Shown piece after piece: positions 18,378 through 27,891 of a DNA stretch of 64,000 nucleotides (the stretch's first letter is position 1; each line of letters opens with the position of its first letter). Under the pieces are notes generated by a model. The model was not told the origin of the DNA, ran no database searches, and worked only from the letters and a program-made list of their open reading frames with translations. The DNA is from Planctomycetota bacterium. Lineage in GTDB: Bacteria > Planctomycetota > UBA8742 > UBA2392. The stretch lies in the NCBI GenBank assembly GCA_020845475.1, contig JADLFN010000073.1, positions 16,942 through 80,941 on the forward strand. The letters are read 5' to 3'. Position numbers and translations under genes: made by a program.

Positions 18378-20102
18378 TTACCAAGTATGTGGATCAATAC
18401 CACTGTCACTGGTCGCGTGCCAAGCGGTCGACCCGTCGAACTGCGAATCATAGTCGTTGTTGTCCCTGTCGTCGGCGTAGAAAATGTCCGAATTTGCAAT
18501 AGCTTCTCCTTGCGGATTCGCCATTTCATTGTCGCCCAAAATTAGGTCAATGGTCATCCCGTCTGGTCCGGTCTGGGGGCCATTGTAGGAATCCAAGGTA
18601 TCGTTTCCTTTCCCGCCTTTTAGTTCATCAATCTCACCGTCGCTGCGATCGACCAGAATGTCGTCGCCGTTGTAGCTCCACAAGCAATCCGGGCCACTTC
18701 CTCCTGATATCTTGTCCGCGCCTTCGTCTCCGATCAGAACGTCTTTTCCATTCTCGCCCCAGATTACGTCGTTGTTGTCACCGCCTTCAATCTTGTCGTC
18801 GTCCCCAGATGAGTCGGTTCCATCATCTCCAGCCATCCTATCGTCGCCGGATCCTCCAGTGATATCGTCACAACCTTGTCCACCCCATAGCTGGTCATTA
18901 TTATCTCCACCTTCGACTGTTTCGTAGGCGTAGTTGTAACCACCCTCCGGAGCGTCGGATTTCGTGCCACCATCATTGGCCCAAATTTTGTCTTCGCCCA
19001 CATGTCCCTTCAGCACGTCTGTCCCCGACCCACCATTCATTGTGTCGTCGCCACCGTTGCCCAGCATCGTATCTGCGTTGGCGCTTCCGTTGAAAACGAT
19101 GTCATTGCCGCCGCCAAGTGTGATGTCGTAACCGAGGCCGTTCGAGTGGCTTCCCCATACGTAAACCAAGTCGGCTGCTTCGTCATCTCCGCTTGCAGTT
19201 TCGTAGTCCCCCCAAACTGAGCCAAAGTTCTCCCACAGGAAAATTTTGTCAGCCCCGCCGCCCCCGTGGACGGAAATTGAAGCCACCGACGAGAATATCC
19301 ATAGTTGATCTTCGCCGGGACCTCCCCAGACTGAATCTCCACCACCAACAGATACAATTACATCATCATCAGCTTCGCCTCCAAGGACGTCGGGCTCATC
19401 GGCCGCGGCCAAGTAGCCGCAGAGAGTGTCTTCGGCATTGCCTCCCATAATGATATCGCCGCCGGTGCCTCCATAGGCCTCCCCTCCGCCGTCGCCCATG
19501 TAGAGCATGTCAAAATCACCTTCTCCGTATAAATCATCCGCACTTGGGCCGCCCCAGAGCTCATCGCGGCCATCGCCACCATAAATGGTGTCCTCGCCTT
19601 CGCCGCCGAACAAGAAATCTGCGCCGGACGTCCCGATAAGAGTGTCACCCCCGTCGAAGCCCAATGCTACACAAGGATACCCGCCCTCTTGCTGGGAGCC
19701 ATCGAAGGTTTCAGCAGTGGAAACGCCGAAGTAGAATCTGTAGCTATGAAATACAAACGATAATGCGCCTTGCGCGCTATTCACAGAGTCTTGCGTAGTC
19801 CAACCGACGAGAACGCCGCCTGTTTGGTAGCGGACTGCACATGTTCGTGGATTAGCTGTGTTATCGAATTCGATTTCAAATCGCCAACTGCTGCCCGAAT
19901 TCGTGCAATGAATAATAGCTGAAGATCCGGACCAATAGTCTTGATCGGCCGGGACAGGAGGGCAAGGTGGGCTCCCTGCGTCAGTGTAACTCTGATAACT
20001 AGATGTATCGAAAAATCCAGAACCCTGCGCAGAAACCAAATTGGCAAGCAAAGCATTAGCGCAACTCGAGAAGATAATGATGAGAATTATCGAGTTTTTC
20101 AC
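18378..20102 (-). CDS. RTX-type calcium-binding repeat protein, secreted
   Basis: 574 residues from GTG 20102, which has an AAGGGG ribosome binding site. A Sec-type signal (NSIILIIIFSSCANALLANL, ending VSAQ) is followed by about 120 residues of unique sequence. Roughly 30 RTX-like nonapeptide repeats of the GGxGxDxLx type then run from about residue 150 to 530 (for example GGEGEDTIYGGDGRDELWGG). Such repeats fold into Ca2+-binding parallel beta-rolls outside the cell. RTX proteins usually carry a C-terminal type I secretion signal; here a Sec signal is present and no type I exporter is nearby. The gene is AT-richer than its surroundings and probably cotranscribed with the downstream anchored protein. 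Confidence 0.8.
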   Translation of the reverse strand: MKNSIILIIIFSSCANALLANLVSAQGSGFFDTSSYQSYTDAGSPPCPPVPADQDYWSGSSAIIHCTNSGSSWRFEIEFDNTANPRTCAVRYQTGGVLVGWTTQDSVNSAQGALSFVFHSYRFYFGVSTAETFDGSQQEGGYPCVALGFDGGDTLIGTSGADFLFGGEGEDTIYGGDGRDELWGGPSADDLYGEGDFDMLYMGDGGGEAYGGTGGDIIMGGNAEDTLCGYLAAADEPDVLGGEADDDVIVSVGGGDSVWGGPGEDQLWIFSSVASISVHGGGGADKIFLWENFGSVWGDYETASGDDEAADLVYVWGSHSNGLGYDITLGGGNDIVFNGSANADTMLGNGGDDTMNGGSGTDVLKGHVGEDKIWANDGGTKSDAPEGGYNYAYETVEGGDNNDQLWGGQGCDDITGGSGDDRMAGDDGTDSSGDDDKIEGGDNNDVIWGENGKDVLIGDEGADKISGGSGPDCLWSYNGDDILVDRSDGEIDELKGGKGNDTLDSYNGPQTGPDGMTIDLILGDNEMANPQGEAIANSDIFYADDRDNNDYDSQFDGSTAWHATSDSGIDPHTW

Positions 20103-20214
20103 GTTTTCCCCTTCGCGATTTATGACCATTCAGACATGGGAAGAGAATATTGTCAAAAGACTGTCACGTCAAGCCTTTTCATAAGTGCTTGCGCGAAAAA
20201 GCGCCGTGCCTGCT

Positions 20215-22518
20215 CTAGTTCTTGAGCACGGCGTAATCGGGGATTTTGCTCAAATCCACGCCGGCCGATTTAGCGAGTTCCTTCAGTGCGCCGGTGAATA
20301 CGCGGTCTTCCTGCAAGTCCACGAGATTGGCAAGCTTGCCCGCCTGGCGCAGGCGCTCGCGCAATTCAGCGCGCACGGCAAAGCGCAGGGCTTCGCGCTC
20401 GACGTGCAGTTTGAGCTCTTTGTGCAGCGCATCAAAGCCGGCATAGTTCTCGGGCTTGCGCTCGTCGGTCAGCGCCAGCGCCACGGCCTTCTCCTCGCCC
20501 AACGCGCCCATCAGGCCGTCCATGTATTTTTTCCAGGCCTCGGTTTTCTGCGCACCCTCGAGTTCGTCGTAGACCCAGCTTTCAAAATCCGCGTCGGTAA
20601 GGGCCAGGTCCACATCGACGCCGGTGTCAAACAGTGCGTACTGCGCCACGGGCGTGTGGAAGCGCGCCACCGTCAGCAGCAGCCCCAGTTTGCGCTGGTC
20701 GCTTTCCGGCTCGGCGGCGTTGAGCGGGATCAACTCCTGCACCAGCGCGCGTCCAAACGTTTTGGCGCCCACCGTCTTCGCGCGCCCGTGTTCCTTGAGC
20801 GCGCCGGCCAGCACCTCGGCGGCGTCCGCTGTGCCGCTATCCGTGATAACAAGCAGGGGAGTAGCCGCGTCGAGGGGTTCATCGGTGGTCTTGTAATCGG
20901 TCTTTTTGGCAAGCTGTTCGCTGCGGCCAATGCTGTAGGCAACGAGCGATCCCTTCTTGAGGAAGAAGCCCGCGACCAGCGTAGCGGCCTCCACGCTGCC
21001 GCCGGCGGCGCCGCGCAGGTCAAGCATGATGCCCTTGGCGCCGGCTTTCTTGAACGCGGCCATGGCCTCGCTGATTTTGGCGGGCGCGGCGGCGCTGAGA
21101 TCGTGCACGTGGATCATGCCAAAGCCGCCGGGCAGCGATTCATAGAGCACGGGATCTTCGATGGGGGCGTTGTGCACCAGGTAAACCCAGCGCGAGAGCA
21201 GCCATTCATCGCGGCGGAATTGCAGCGCGCACGACTGGCCCACGGCGCCCTTGAAGCGTGAAATCGCTTCATCGAGGGGCAGCGATTGCAGCGTCTTTTC
21301 TTCGAAGGGCAGGTCGCGGTCAGAGATGCGCAACTGGTTGACGCGCTCGGGCGTGACGTCCTTGACCACGCGGAACACGCGATCGAGCGGGCGGATGCCG
21401 GCTTTGTCGGCCGGGCTGCCGGGCATGACGCTGAGCACTACGGTCACGCGCTCACGGCGCGTGGCGCGGATGCGCACCTTGCCCAGCGTGATACCGAGCG
21501 TGGGCACGGCAAAGCGGCGAATCTCGGCCGCGTCGCGCAACTGGTTGTCCTCGAGCAGGCAGGTGTAGGGATCAAAGCCATCGAGCATGCCTGATGCCGC
21601 TGCATAGAGCAGTTTGCGGCCGCTGACGTGATCAGGATAAATGTAACGTTCCTGGATCATGCCCTGTACGGTTTCGAGCAGCTTGGTGTCGATTTTTTCA
21701 GGCTTCTTTTCGCCGGGCACGTTGCCCTGAAGCACAGCTTCGAGGCGCTTGATTTCCTTTTCCCATTCGAGCATGCGGCGAGCCACGCGCCCGCGCACGC
21801 TGGGTTCTTCGGCCAGCATTTCAAGGATGGGCTTGGCGTCCGTGAAATCCTGCGTTTCGCCCAATGCCAGAGCCGCGGCTATGCGGAACGATTCATTGTC
21901 AGAGGTCAGCATGCCGCGCAGAACTTTCTTGGCCTCGATGTCGCGCGACGAATTCCAGAGCGCCAGCGCAAGCTGCACACGCACGTCGGGTTCGAAAACC
22001 TGCTTGTTGATCGCCTCGGTCAACAGTTTGGCGTGGCGCTCGCTGGCAACGGTGCCAAGCACTTCGGCGGCGGAAATACGAATGGCGTTGTCGCCTTCGG
22101 CCACCACCAGCGCCAACAGGCCCTGCACGGATTCGTCGTAGCCCGTGCAGGTGTAAAGCGCGCGCAGGCCGGCGATGCGCGCCGTCGCGGGCATTTCCTT
22201 CAGGCCGGCGATGAGTTCATCCTTGATATCTTTGCCGAGGTCCTCGATTTCTTCGGCGATGGCAAAGGCATCGTTCAGGCGCTCAGCTTTGGCGAGCCTT
22301 TCAAGCAGTTTCTTGAGTGTGGCGACCTTCTCGGCCTTCGCCGCGGCCTTGGCGGCCTCGCCGTTGTTGTTCGTGCCGTCAACGACCACACCTTCGAGGT
22401 TGCCACGATCCGCAGCCTGCTCCCGAGCGGCCTTGGGCGCGGGTGCAGGCGAACTGGGCGAACAAGAAGCAAGGACGAAGGCGGCGGCAAGGAACGTTAA
22501 CGGTAAGTGGCGAAGCAT
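20215..22518 (-). CDS. S41 (C-terminal processing) protease-like lipoprotein, probably inactive
   Basis: 767 residues. Lipoprotein signal with lipobox LASC near residue 19, then HEAT-like helical repeats (about 70-260; AAEVLGTVASERH, AAALALGETQD), a PDZ domain (about 335-420; VMPGSPADKAGIRPLDRVFRV) and an S41 peptidase fold (about 440-620; MLDLRGAAGGSVEAATLVAG). In active family members the nucleophile region reads SASASE and the general base is Lys in TFGKG. Here they read GTADAAE (about residue 556) and TFGRA (about residue 588), so the serines and lysine are gone. It may act as a scaffold or peptide-binding adaptor. Start ATG 22518 has a GGAG ribosome binding site. Divergent from the P-type ATPase. 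Confidence 0.85.
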   Translation of the reverse strand: MLRHLPLTFLAAAFVLASCSPSSPAPAPKAAREQAADRGNLEGVVVDGTNNNGEAAKAAAKAEKVATLKKLLERLAKAERLNDAFAIAEEIEDLGKDIKDELIAGLKEMPATARIAGLRALYTCTGYDESVQGLLALVVAEGDNAIRISAAEVLGTVASERHAKLLTEAINKQVFEPDVRVQLALALWNSSRDIEAKKVLRGMLTSDNESFRIAAALALGETQDFTDAKPILEMLAEEPSVRGRVARRMLEWEKEIKRLEAVLQGNVPGEKKPEKIDTKLLETVQGMIQERYIYPDHVSGRKLLYAAASGMLDGFDPYTCLLEDNQLRDAAEIRRFAVPTLGITLGKVRIRATRRERVTVVLSVMPGSPADKAGIRPLDRVFRVVKDVTPERVNQLRISDRDLPFEEKTLQSLPLDEAISRFKGAVGQSCALQFRRDEWLLSRWVYLVHNAPIEDPVLYESLPGGFGMIHVHDLSAAAPAKISEAMAAFKKAGAKGIMLDLRGAAGGSVEAATLVAGFFLKKGSLVAYSIGRSEQLAKKTDYKTTDEPLDAATPLLVITDSGTADAAEVLAGALKEHGRAKTVGAKTFGRALVQELIPLNAAEPESDQRKLGLLLTVARFHTPVAQYALFDTGVDVDLALTDADFESWVYDELEGAQKTEAWKKYMDGLMGALGEEKAVALALTDERKPENYAGFDALHKELKLHVEREALRFAVRAELRERLRQAGKLANLVDLQEDRVFTGALKELAKSAGVDLSKIPDYAVLKN

Positions 22519-22639
22519 GAGGTCTCCGGGCGCGGCTATGAGCGCAGCCTAGCAAGCCCCTGCCAAGGCGCAAACCGCCGGCCCTGATACGGGCGAGGGT
22601 GCTGGAACCTGTAGTTGAATACGGAGTTAGTCTGAAACC

Positions 22640-24838
22640 ATGCCCACGGCCACTCTCAAAGTTGAAGGCATGACCTGCGCCCACTGCGCGCAGACGGTCG
22701 AGAAGCAGTTGAAGTCGCTCGACGGCGTGCAGGGCGCAGAGGCTAACTTCGCGACGGGCGGCGTGCGGGTGCAATATCGCGAGCAGTTGCCGCCGGCGAT
22801 CGCCATCGCCGACGCTGTTTCGCGCGCGGGCTACAGGTTGGTCACCGATGAGCAGGCCGCCAAACGAGATCCCGCAGCCGAGCAAGACAAAGCCGCGCGC
22901 CGCGAATTGCTCATGTTCACGCTGGGCGCTTTGCTATCGCTGCCAGTGGTGGTGGCGCACTTTGTGCATGTTCACAGCGTGGCCTGGGAATGGGTGACGC
23001 TGGGCCTGGCGCTGGTGCTTCAGGCCACGGTGGGGGCGGCGTTTTATCGCGGCGCGCTGGCCGATATTCGCTCGCGCAACCTGGGCATGAACGTGCTGGT
23101 CAGCATCGGCATGGCGGCGGGATTGATATTCGGCTTTTTAGTCACGCTGCTCAATTGGCCACTGCCGCAGGGGCTCGATCGCACCGTGTTTCACGAAGCG
23201 GCAACGCTTCTGGTCGTGTTCATCCGTCTGGGGCGCTACGTAGAAGCACGCGCGCGCGGCAAGGCGCTGGGCGCGCTGCGCTCGCTGCTGCAGCTTGCGC
23301 CCCAAACGGCGCGCCTGCGCGACGGTCGCGAAATTGCCGCAGGCGAAGTGAAGCTAGGCGACGTCGTGCTGGTGAACGCGGGCGGTCGCATCCCCGTTGA
23401 TGGCCGCGTCGTTGCCGGCGAGAGCGACATTGACGAATCGCTGCTCACGGGCGAGTCGGTGCCCGTGGCGCGCAAGATTGGCGATACGGTGCGCGCAGGC
23501 ACGATTGCCGCCAACGGCACGCTCGAGATCGAGGCGACCGCCGTGGGTGGAACCACCGCGCTGGCGCAGATCACGCGCTTGGTGGAAGAAGCGCAGCAGA
23601 ACAAGGCGCCGATCCAACGGTTTGCCGATCGCGTGAGCAACGTGTTCGTGCCTGCCGTGGTCGCGATTGCGCTGATCAGCGGCGTGGTGTGGTGGATCGT
23701 GGGCGGCATGGATGCCCCCGCTGCCATTCGCGCCGTCACGCATGCCGTGGCCGTGCTCGTGATTGCCTGCCCCTGCGCGCTGGGACTCGCCACGCCCGCC
23801 GCCGTGATGATCGGCAGCGGGGCCGCTCTGCGCCGCGGCATTCTCGTGAAAAACGGCGCGGCCCTGGAGCAAATCGCGCGCGCCAACGTGTTTGTGTTCG
23901 ACAAGACCGGCACGCTGACGGTGGGCAGGCCGGAGGTGACGGATACGGTGCAGACAGGCTTGCACGGTACGGATTTCACGCGGGCGCTGGCCGTAGTCTC
24001 CGCCAGTTCGCGCCATCCCTTCAGCCAGGCCGCGGCGCGCTGGCTTGTGGCCAAGGGCATCACGCCGCAAAACGGCGCCAAGGCCTTCGAGTTCGCGGGC
24101 AAAGGCGTACTGGCCACGAGCGGCGACGACGAAGTCGTTTTCGGAACGCCCGCGCTCCTGGCCGAGCAGGAAATCGCGCTGCCTCCCGACATCGAGCGCA
24201 CGGCAAGTGAGTTGCGCGAGAAGGGCAAGAGCGTGAGTTTGCTGGCGCTCAACGGCGCCGTGCTTGGGCTGGTGGCGTTCCAGGACCAGATTCGGCCGGA
24301 GGCCAAGGGCGTGATCGAGGCGCTGCGCCAAAGCGGCGCACGCACGGTGCTGCTCAGCGGCGATCACGAACTGGCTGCGCGCCGCGTGGGCGCGCAGGTG
24401 GGCGTTGATGAAGTCATCGGCGGCGTTTCGCCCAAGGGCAAACTGGAATGGATTGAAAATGCGCGCGCGCCGGGCCAAGTGATCGCCTTTGTTGGCGACG
24501 GCATCAACGACGCACCTGCGCTGGCCAAGGCTGACATCGGCGTGGCTATCGGCAGCGGCAGCGACGTGGCCAAGGAAACGGGCGACCTCGTGCTCATGCG
24601 CGGCCAGATCAACGATCTGTTACTGGCGCGCGACATGGGAAAACGCACCCTGCGCGGCATCCGCCAGAATCTGTTTTTGAGCCTCGTGTATAACGCCATC
24701 GGCATCCCGCTCGCAGCAGGGGCCATGGTCTGGGCCGGCGTGTTCTTGCCGCCCAGCTTCGCAGCACTCGCCATGGTGCTGAGCGACCTAAGCGTAGCCA
24801 TCAACAGCGTGCGGCTTGCCGCGGAATTACGCAAGTAG
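22640..24838 (+). CDS. copA: Heavy-metal (copper-type) translocating P1B ATPase
   Basis: 732 residues. ATP-driven metal export across the inner membrane. One N-terminal heavy-metal-binding domain with GMTCAHCAQ (residues 10-18), membrane helices, the A-domain LLTGESVPVARK, the transmembrane metal site CPCALGLATPAAV, the phosphorylation loop DKTGTLTVG, the P1B His-Pro motif (SSRHPFS) and the hinge GDGINDAPALAKADIG. CPC with a CxxC domain is typical of Cu+ exporters, though silver or other soft metals cannot be excluded. No metal-responsive regulator or chaperone is adjacent. It ends in a long inverted repeat shared with the convergent esterase gene. Confidence 0.93.
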   Translation: MPTATLKVEGMTCAHCAQTVEKQLKSLDGVQGAEANFATGGVRVQYREQLPPAIAIADAVSRAGYRLVTDEQAAKRDPAAEQDKAARRELLMFTLGALLSLPVVVAHFVHVHSVAWEWVTLGLALVLQATVGAAFYRGALADIRSRNLGMNVLVSIGMAAGLIFGFLVTLLNWPLPQGLDRTVFHEAATLLVVFIRLGRYVEARARGKALGALRSLLQLAPQTARLRDGREIAAGEVKLGDVVLVNAGGRIPVDGRVVAGESDIDESLLTGESVPVARKIGDTVRAGTIAANGTLEIEATAVGGTTALAQITRLVEEAQQNKAPIQRFADRVSNVFVPAVVAIALISGVVWWIVGGMDAPAAIRAVTHAVAVLVIACPCALGLATPAAVMIGSGAALRRGILVKNGAALEQIARANVFVFDKTGTLTVGRPEVTDTVQTGLHGTDFTRALAVVSASSRHPFSQAAARWLVAKGITPQNGAKAFEFAGKGVLATSGDDEVVFGTPALLAEQEIALPPDIERTASELREKGKSVSLLALNGAVLGLVAFQDQIRPEAKGVIEALRQSGARTVLLSGDHELAARRVGAQVGVDEVIGGVSPKGKLEWIENARAPGQVIAFVGDGINDAPALAKADIGVAIGSGSDVAKETGDLVLMRGQINDLLLARDMGKRTLRGIRQNLFLSLVYNAIGIPLAAGAMVWAGVFLPPSFAALAMVLSDLSVAINSVRLAAELRK

Positions 24839-24893
24839 CACGGGCCTCCCGGCCCGTGTCACTTGCCTCGTCACGGGCCGGGAGGCTCGTGCT
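24837..24893. terminator. Bidirectional hairpin between convergent genes
   Basis: Two 22-nt arms (24837-24858 and 24872-24893) pair with a single G/A mismatch around a 13-nt loop. The arms include the stop codons of both convergent genes. On the plus strand ACTTTTTCTTTT follows. Likely a shared terminator, possibly a repeat-family element. Confidence 0.65.
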
Positions 24894-26220
24894 ACTTTTT
24901 CTTTTCCGGCGTGGCGTTGCTTGGGCGGAGGCTGTTGAAAAACTTAAGCACTTCGTCGCGACAGGCAGAGTGGCCCTGCTTGGGCACGAGTTCGTAGCTC
25001 CAGTTCTTGTAGCCATTGGCCTCGAGCTGCGCCTTGGCCATTTCCCACTGCTTGTCGAGCGGGCTGATGCTGTCGGGCTTGCGGTAGGGGTCATCTTCGC
25101 CTTGCAGCACCTTGATCGGCAGCGTTTCGCGCTCGGGCGCCTGGCTTGCTTCCGCGCGCAGGCCCGAAAAGTTGGCACTGGCCGGAGCTGCGCCGGCGAG
25201 CATTTCCGGGTGCGTGAAAATGAAATGCCAGGTGATGTTGCCGCCGCCTGAGAAACCAGTGACGTAAAACTTTTCTTCGCAATTCCAGTCTTCCTGCGCG
25301 TCTTTGACGGCCGCCTGCACGCCGGGGTCGTCAAAGTCCATGCGCTTGCCGTTCCATTCTTCGAGTACTTCTTTGGGGTAGGGGTACTTGCCCTCCTGCC
25401 CTTCGAGCGAGTTCGTGTTCGAGAAGCTGCATGGCGTGATCACGACGTAAGTCGTGTTGTTCTTTCCGCCATAGGCGCCGTTCATGCCGGCGAAGCTGCA
25501 GCCCGCGCCTTCCACGGCCACGAGGATGGGCCACTTCTTGTCGGCGCTCCAATTGCTCGGGACCGAGAGGTAATACTGCATCGTGTGGTTGCGCGCCTTC
25601 TTCAGCAGCGGCGCTACGGAAGCCTGCCTGGCCTCGCACTCGCGCAGAATCCTGGCGCGCTCGGGGTAGCCCTTGGCCAGCTTGGAGTCTTCCTTTTGAT
25701 AGGGCAGCGCGGCAGCGAGCATCGCGCCCACGAGCGCGAAGTTCTTCTCGCCGTGAGCCTTCTTGTAGTTGGCCTCGACCCATTTGTCGGTGTTGTCGGC
25801 GTCCCATTCAAAAGCGCGCACGATGTAAACGTCGAACTCCTTGCGTGCCGTGGCCGGACCTTGCAGGAACAAGTCGCAATACATGGGCCCGATCTTCTTG
25901 CCGCTTGTTTCGCGCTTCTTTGCAATTGACTTGAGCGCGTCCTCCTCAGTGCTGTCCTCGCCGCCAGCCTTGGCCGCGACGTCGCCCGCTTTCTTGTTCT
26001 CGGCATCAAGCCCGGTGGCCTCCTGTGCCGCCTTGAGCGCGCTGCCGGGAAACTTGTTCTTCACGCACCAATCGGCAAACGCGGCCAGCTCCGTCGCCAA
26101 AGTTTGCTTGAGTTGCGCAACCTTGGCGTTGTCCGCCGCGGGTTTGCCTTTGCCCTTCTGGGCAGCAGCAGGCACCAGCAAGAGCAAAAGAACGACCAAC
26201 GATGTGGTGAACGTGCGCAT
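24892..26220 (-). CDS. Secreted alpha/beta-hydrolase (esterase/depolymerase-like)
   Basis: 442 residues from ATG 26220, which places a signal peptide (TTSLVVLLLLLVPAAA) at the N-terminus. The first 180 residues are Lys/Ala-rich and helical. The rest is an alpha/beta-hydrolase of the PHB-depolymerase or esterase-D sort. The nucleophile elbow is GFSGGGN in VTGFSGGGNITWHFIF, the acid is probably Asp in VLQGEDDPYRK, and the His lies in PKQGHSACRDEV. WNCEEKFYVTGFSGG is typical of these secreted esterases. Substrate unknown. Convergent with copA. Confidence 0.8.
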   Translation of the reverse strand: MRTFTTSLVVLLLLLVPAAAQKGKGKPAADNAKVAQLKQTLATELAAFADWCVKNKFPGSALKAAQEATGLDAENKKAGDVAAKAGGEDSTEEDALKSIAKKRETSGKKIGPMYCDLFLQGPATARKEFDVYIVRAFEWDADNTDKWVEANYKKAHGEKNFALVGAMLAAALPYQKEDSKLAKGYPERARILRECEARQASVAPLLKKARNHTMQYYLSVPSNWSADKKWPILVAVEGAGCSFAGMNGAYGGKNNTTYVVITPCSFSNTNSLEGQEGKYPYPKEVLEEWNGKRMDFDDPGVQAAVKDAQEDWNCEEKFYVTGFSGGGNITWHFIFTHPEMLAGAAPASANFSGLRAEASQAPERETLPIKVLQGEDDPYRKPDSISPLDKQWEMAKAQLEANGYKNWSYELVPKQGHSACRDEVLKFFNSLRPSNATPEKKK

Positions 26221-26339
26221 GTCAGACCCCATCTCCCGAGAGCTACGCGAAAGCATGTGTGGATAGCTTGCGCCGACTTACAGCGCATCACGCCACGCCG
26301 TTGTCACGCGCGGCCTTCTAACCTGTCAGTTGGGGTACG

Positions 26340-27773
26340 CTATCCCAACCTCACGCGATAGGCCCGCACTTGTTCGGCAATGCCCTTCAGCCGCGCGAAC
26401 TCCTCGCCGGCCGTTAGGCCCTTGAGCAGGTCGCGCACGCCCTGCGCCTCCATAACTTCCTGCGTCAGGCACAGTTCATCGGCGTTGGCCAGGTTCTGCA
26501 CCCGCGCGGCCAGATTGACCGTCTGCCCGAAGTAATCCAGCCGGTCATTGAGCGTAACCGCGATGCTTTGCCCGCGATGAATGCCGATCTTGAGGATCAA
26601 ATCGCGCGAGCCGCGCTTCTTGTTGAATTGCTCGATCTCGTGCCACATTTCCAGCGCGGCTTTGACGGCCTGGTCGGGGCGCGTGAAGCTGGCCATGACG
26701 GCGTCGCCGATGGTTTTCACCACGGCACCCTCCTGCGCGGCTACGGCGCGGCGAAGGTGTTCGAAGTGCTGCTGGACCAGCGCAAAGGCCTCCATGTCGC
26801 CCACGCGCTCATAGAGTTCCGTGCTGCCCTTGAGGTCGGTGAAAAGCAGCGTCAAGTCGCGCACGGCCAGGCCTTCGCCCGTGGCCAGCGTCTCGGCGCG
26901 GAACAGGTTGCGGAACGTCTGATTGCTCAGCAGGCGATTGCCGGTGAGGAAGGGGTCCATTTTCAGCGTTGGAGCGCCGTCGTTGGGGCGCACATAAAAC
27001 GCCACGGGCAGGCGCTGCTCGGTGCGATTTACAAGAGTGACGCGCAACGGGCCGGCAGCAATCTTTGCTGGAGACAGCGTCCAGCCCTCGCGCCCGATCG
27101 CGGCATTCAGGGCCTGGGTTTGCTTTGCGGGCTCGCCCTCGGCGCAGAGTATGACGGCGCGATAGTTGGCAATATCAAAGCCCACGGCCGCAAAGCCCGG
27201 CGGCACTTCGGTTTCAATCGTGCGCGATTCACCGGCGTTGAGATGGTCGGCGAACTTGGAGAACTGGCGCATCACATCGGACATCTTGCCGTAGGGCTCA
27301 AAGCGCGCGGTGGTGTCAATGCGGTAGTGGAAGAGCAGGTCGTCCACGCTCAGGTTTTCGGGATGGTGCCATACCAGGTCGCGCACCCGCGGCGACAAAT
27401 TGAAACTGACGCAGATGTAATCGTCGAGTTTCACTTCAACGCCCATCTGGCAGAGCTGGCAGAAGCACTTGCTCTGGATCACGCTCATGCTGCGGCAGCT
27501 TGAGACGGTGTCGCTGCACACGGGGCAGATCAGGCGCCACTCCATGGCAAAGAGCCCGAGATGCGTGGCGTGCAGGAACAGGTCAATGGCCTCGGCTTCG
27601 GCGATGCCGCGCTCTTTGGCGAAGGTGAGCGGGTTGACGCGATAGAGCGCCCAGGGGTCGGCGGAGTTGATCAGGGCCTCGAGTTTGGAGATCGTGCGCG
27701 GCGACCAGCGGCGCGCGGTTTCAAGGTCAGTCAGGGCTTTGTCGAGGAAGGTGGCGTCGGCGACGGTGCTCAT
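26340..27773 (-). CDS. Class III adenylate cyclase with N-terminal DUF5939-like region
   Basis: 477 residues, no membrane segment. The N-terminal 270 residues contain a zinc-ribbon-like CPVC...CFCQLC and match in layout the DUF5939 region found in front of many soluble cyclases. The C-terminal 180 residues are a class III cyclase homology domain. It has metal Asp residues in LLFTDLKGST and KTIGDAVMASF, and the transition-state Asn and Arg in FGQTVNLAARVQ. Lys in VVKTIGD and Asp in RLDYFGQ fit adenylate specificity. It probably makes cAMP in the cytoplasm. ATG 27773 has a GGGGAG ribosome binding site and is divergent from mqnC. Confidence 0.87.
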   Translation of the reverse strand: MSTVADATFLDKALTDLETARRWSPRTISKLEALINSADPWALYRVNPLTFAKERGIAEAEAIDLFLHATHLGLFAMEWRLICPVCSDTVSSCRSMSVIQSKCFCQLCQMGVEVKLDDYICVSFNLSPRVRDLVWHHPENLSVDDLLFHYRIDTTARFEPYGKMSDVMRQFSKFADHLNAGESRTIETEVPPGFAAVGFDIANYRAVILCAEGEPAKQTQALNAAIGREGWTLSPAKIAAGPLRVTLVNRTEQRLPVAFYVRPNDGAPTLKMDPFLTGNRLLSNQTFRNLFRAETLATGEGLAVRDLTLLFTDLKGSTELYERVGDMEAFALVQQHFEHLRRAVAAQEGAVVKTIGDAVMASFTRPDQAVKAALEMWHEIEQFNKKRGSRDLILKIGIHRGQSIAVTLNDRLDYFGQTVNLAARVQNLANADELCLTQEVMEAQGVRDLLKGLTAGEEFARLKGIAEQVRAYRVRLG

Positions 27774-27891
27774 GGCGGCTCCCCAGTGGCGGCAACTACC
27801 CGACGAACGAGTTGAATCAGGGCGGACATGCTACCGCGCTTTGCGCAAGCTTTCTAGAATCCCCGCGGGGAGCATACCTGCACGAACAACC

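Noticed and set aside
18400..19650. Tandem DNA repeat array
   Set aside because: The periodicity comes from RTX nonapeptide codons and is not conserved enough at DNA level.
21628..22500. Plus-strand open frame opposite the S41-like lipoprotein
   Set aside because: The minus strand encodes a complete lipoprotein with recognisable domains; the plus frame has none.
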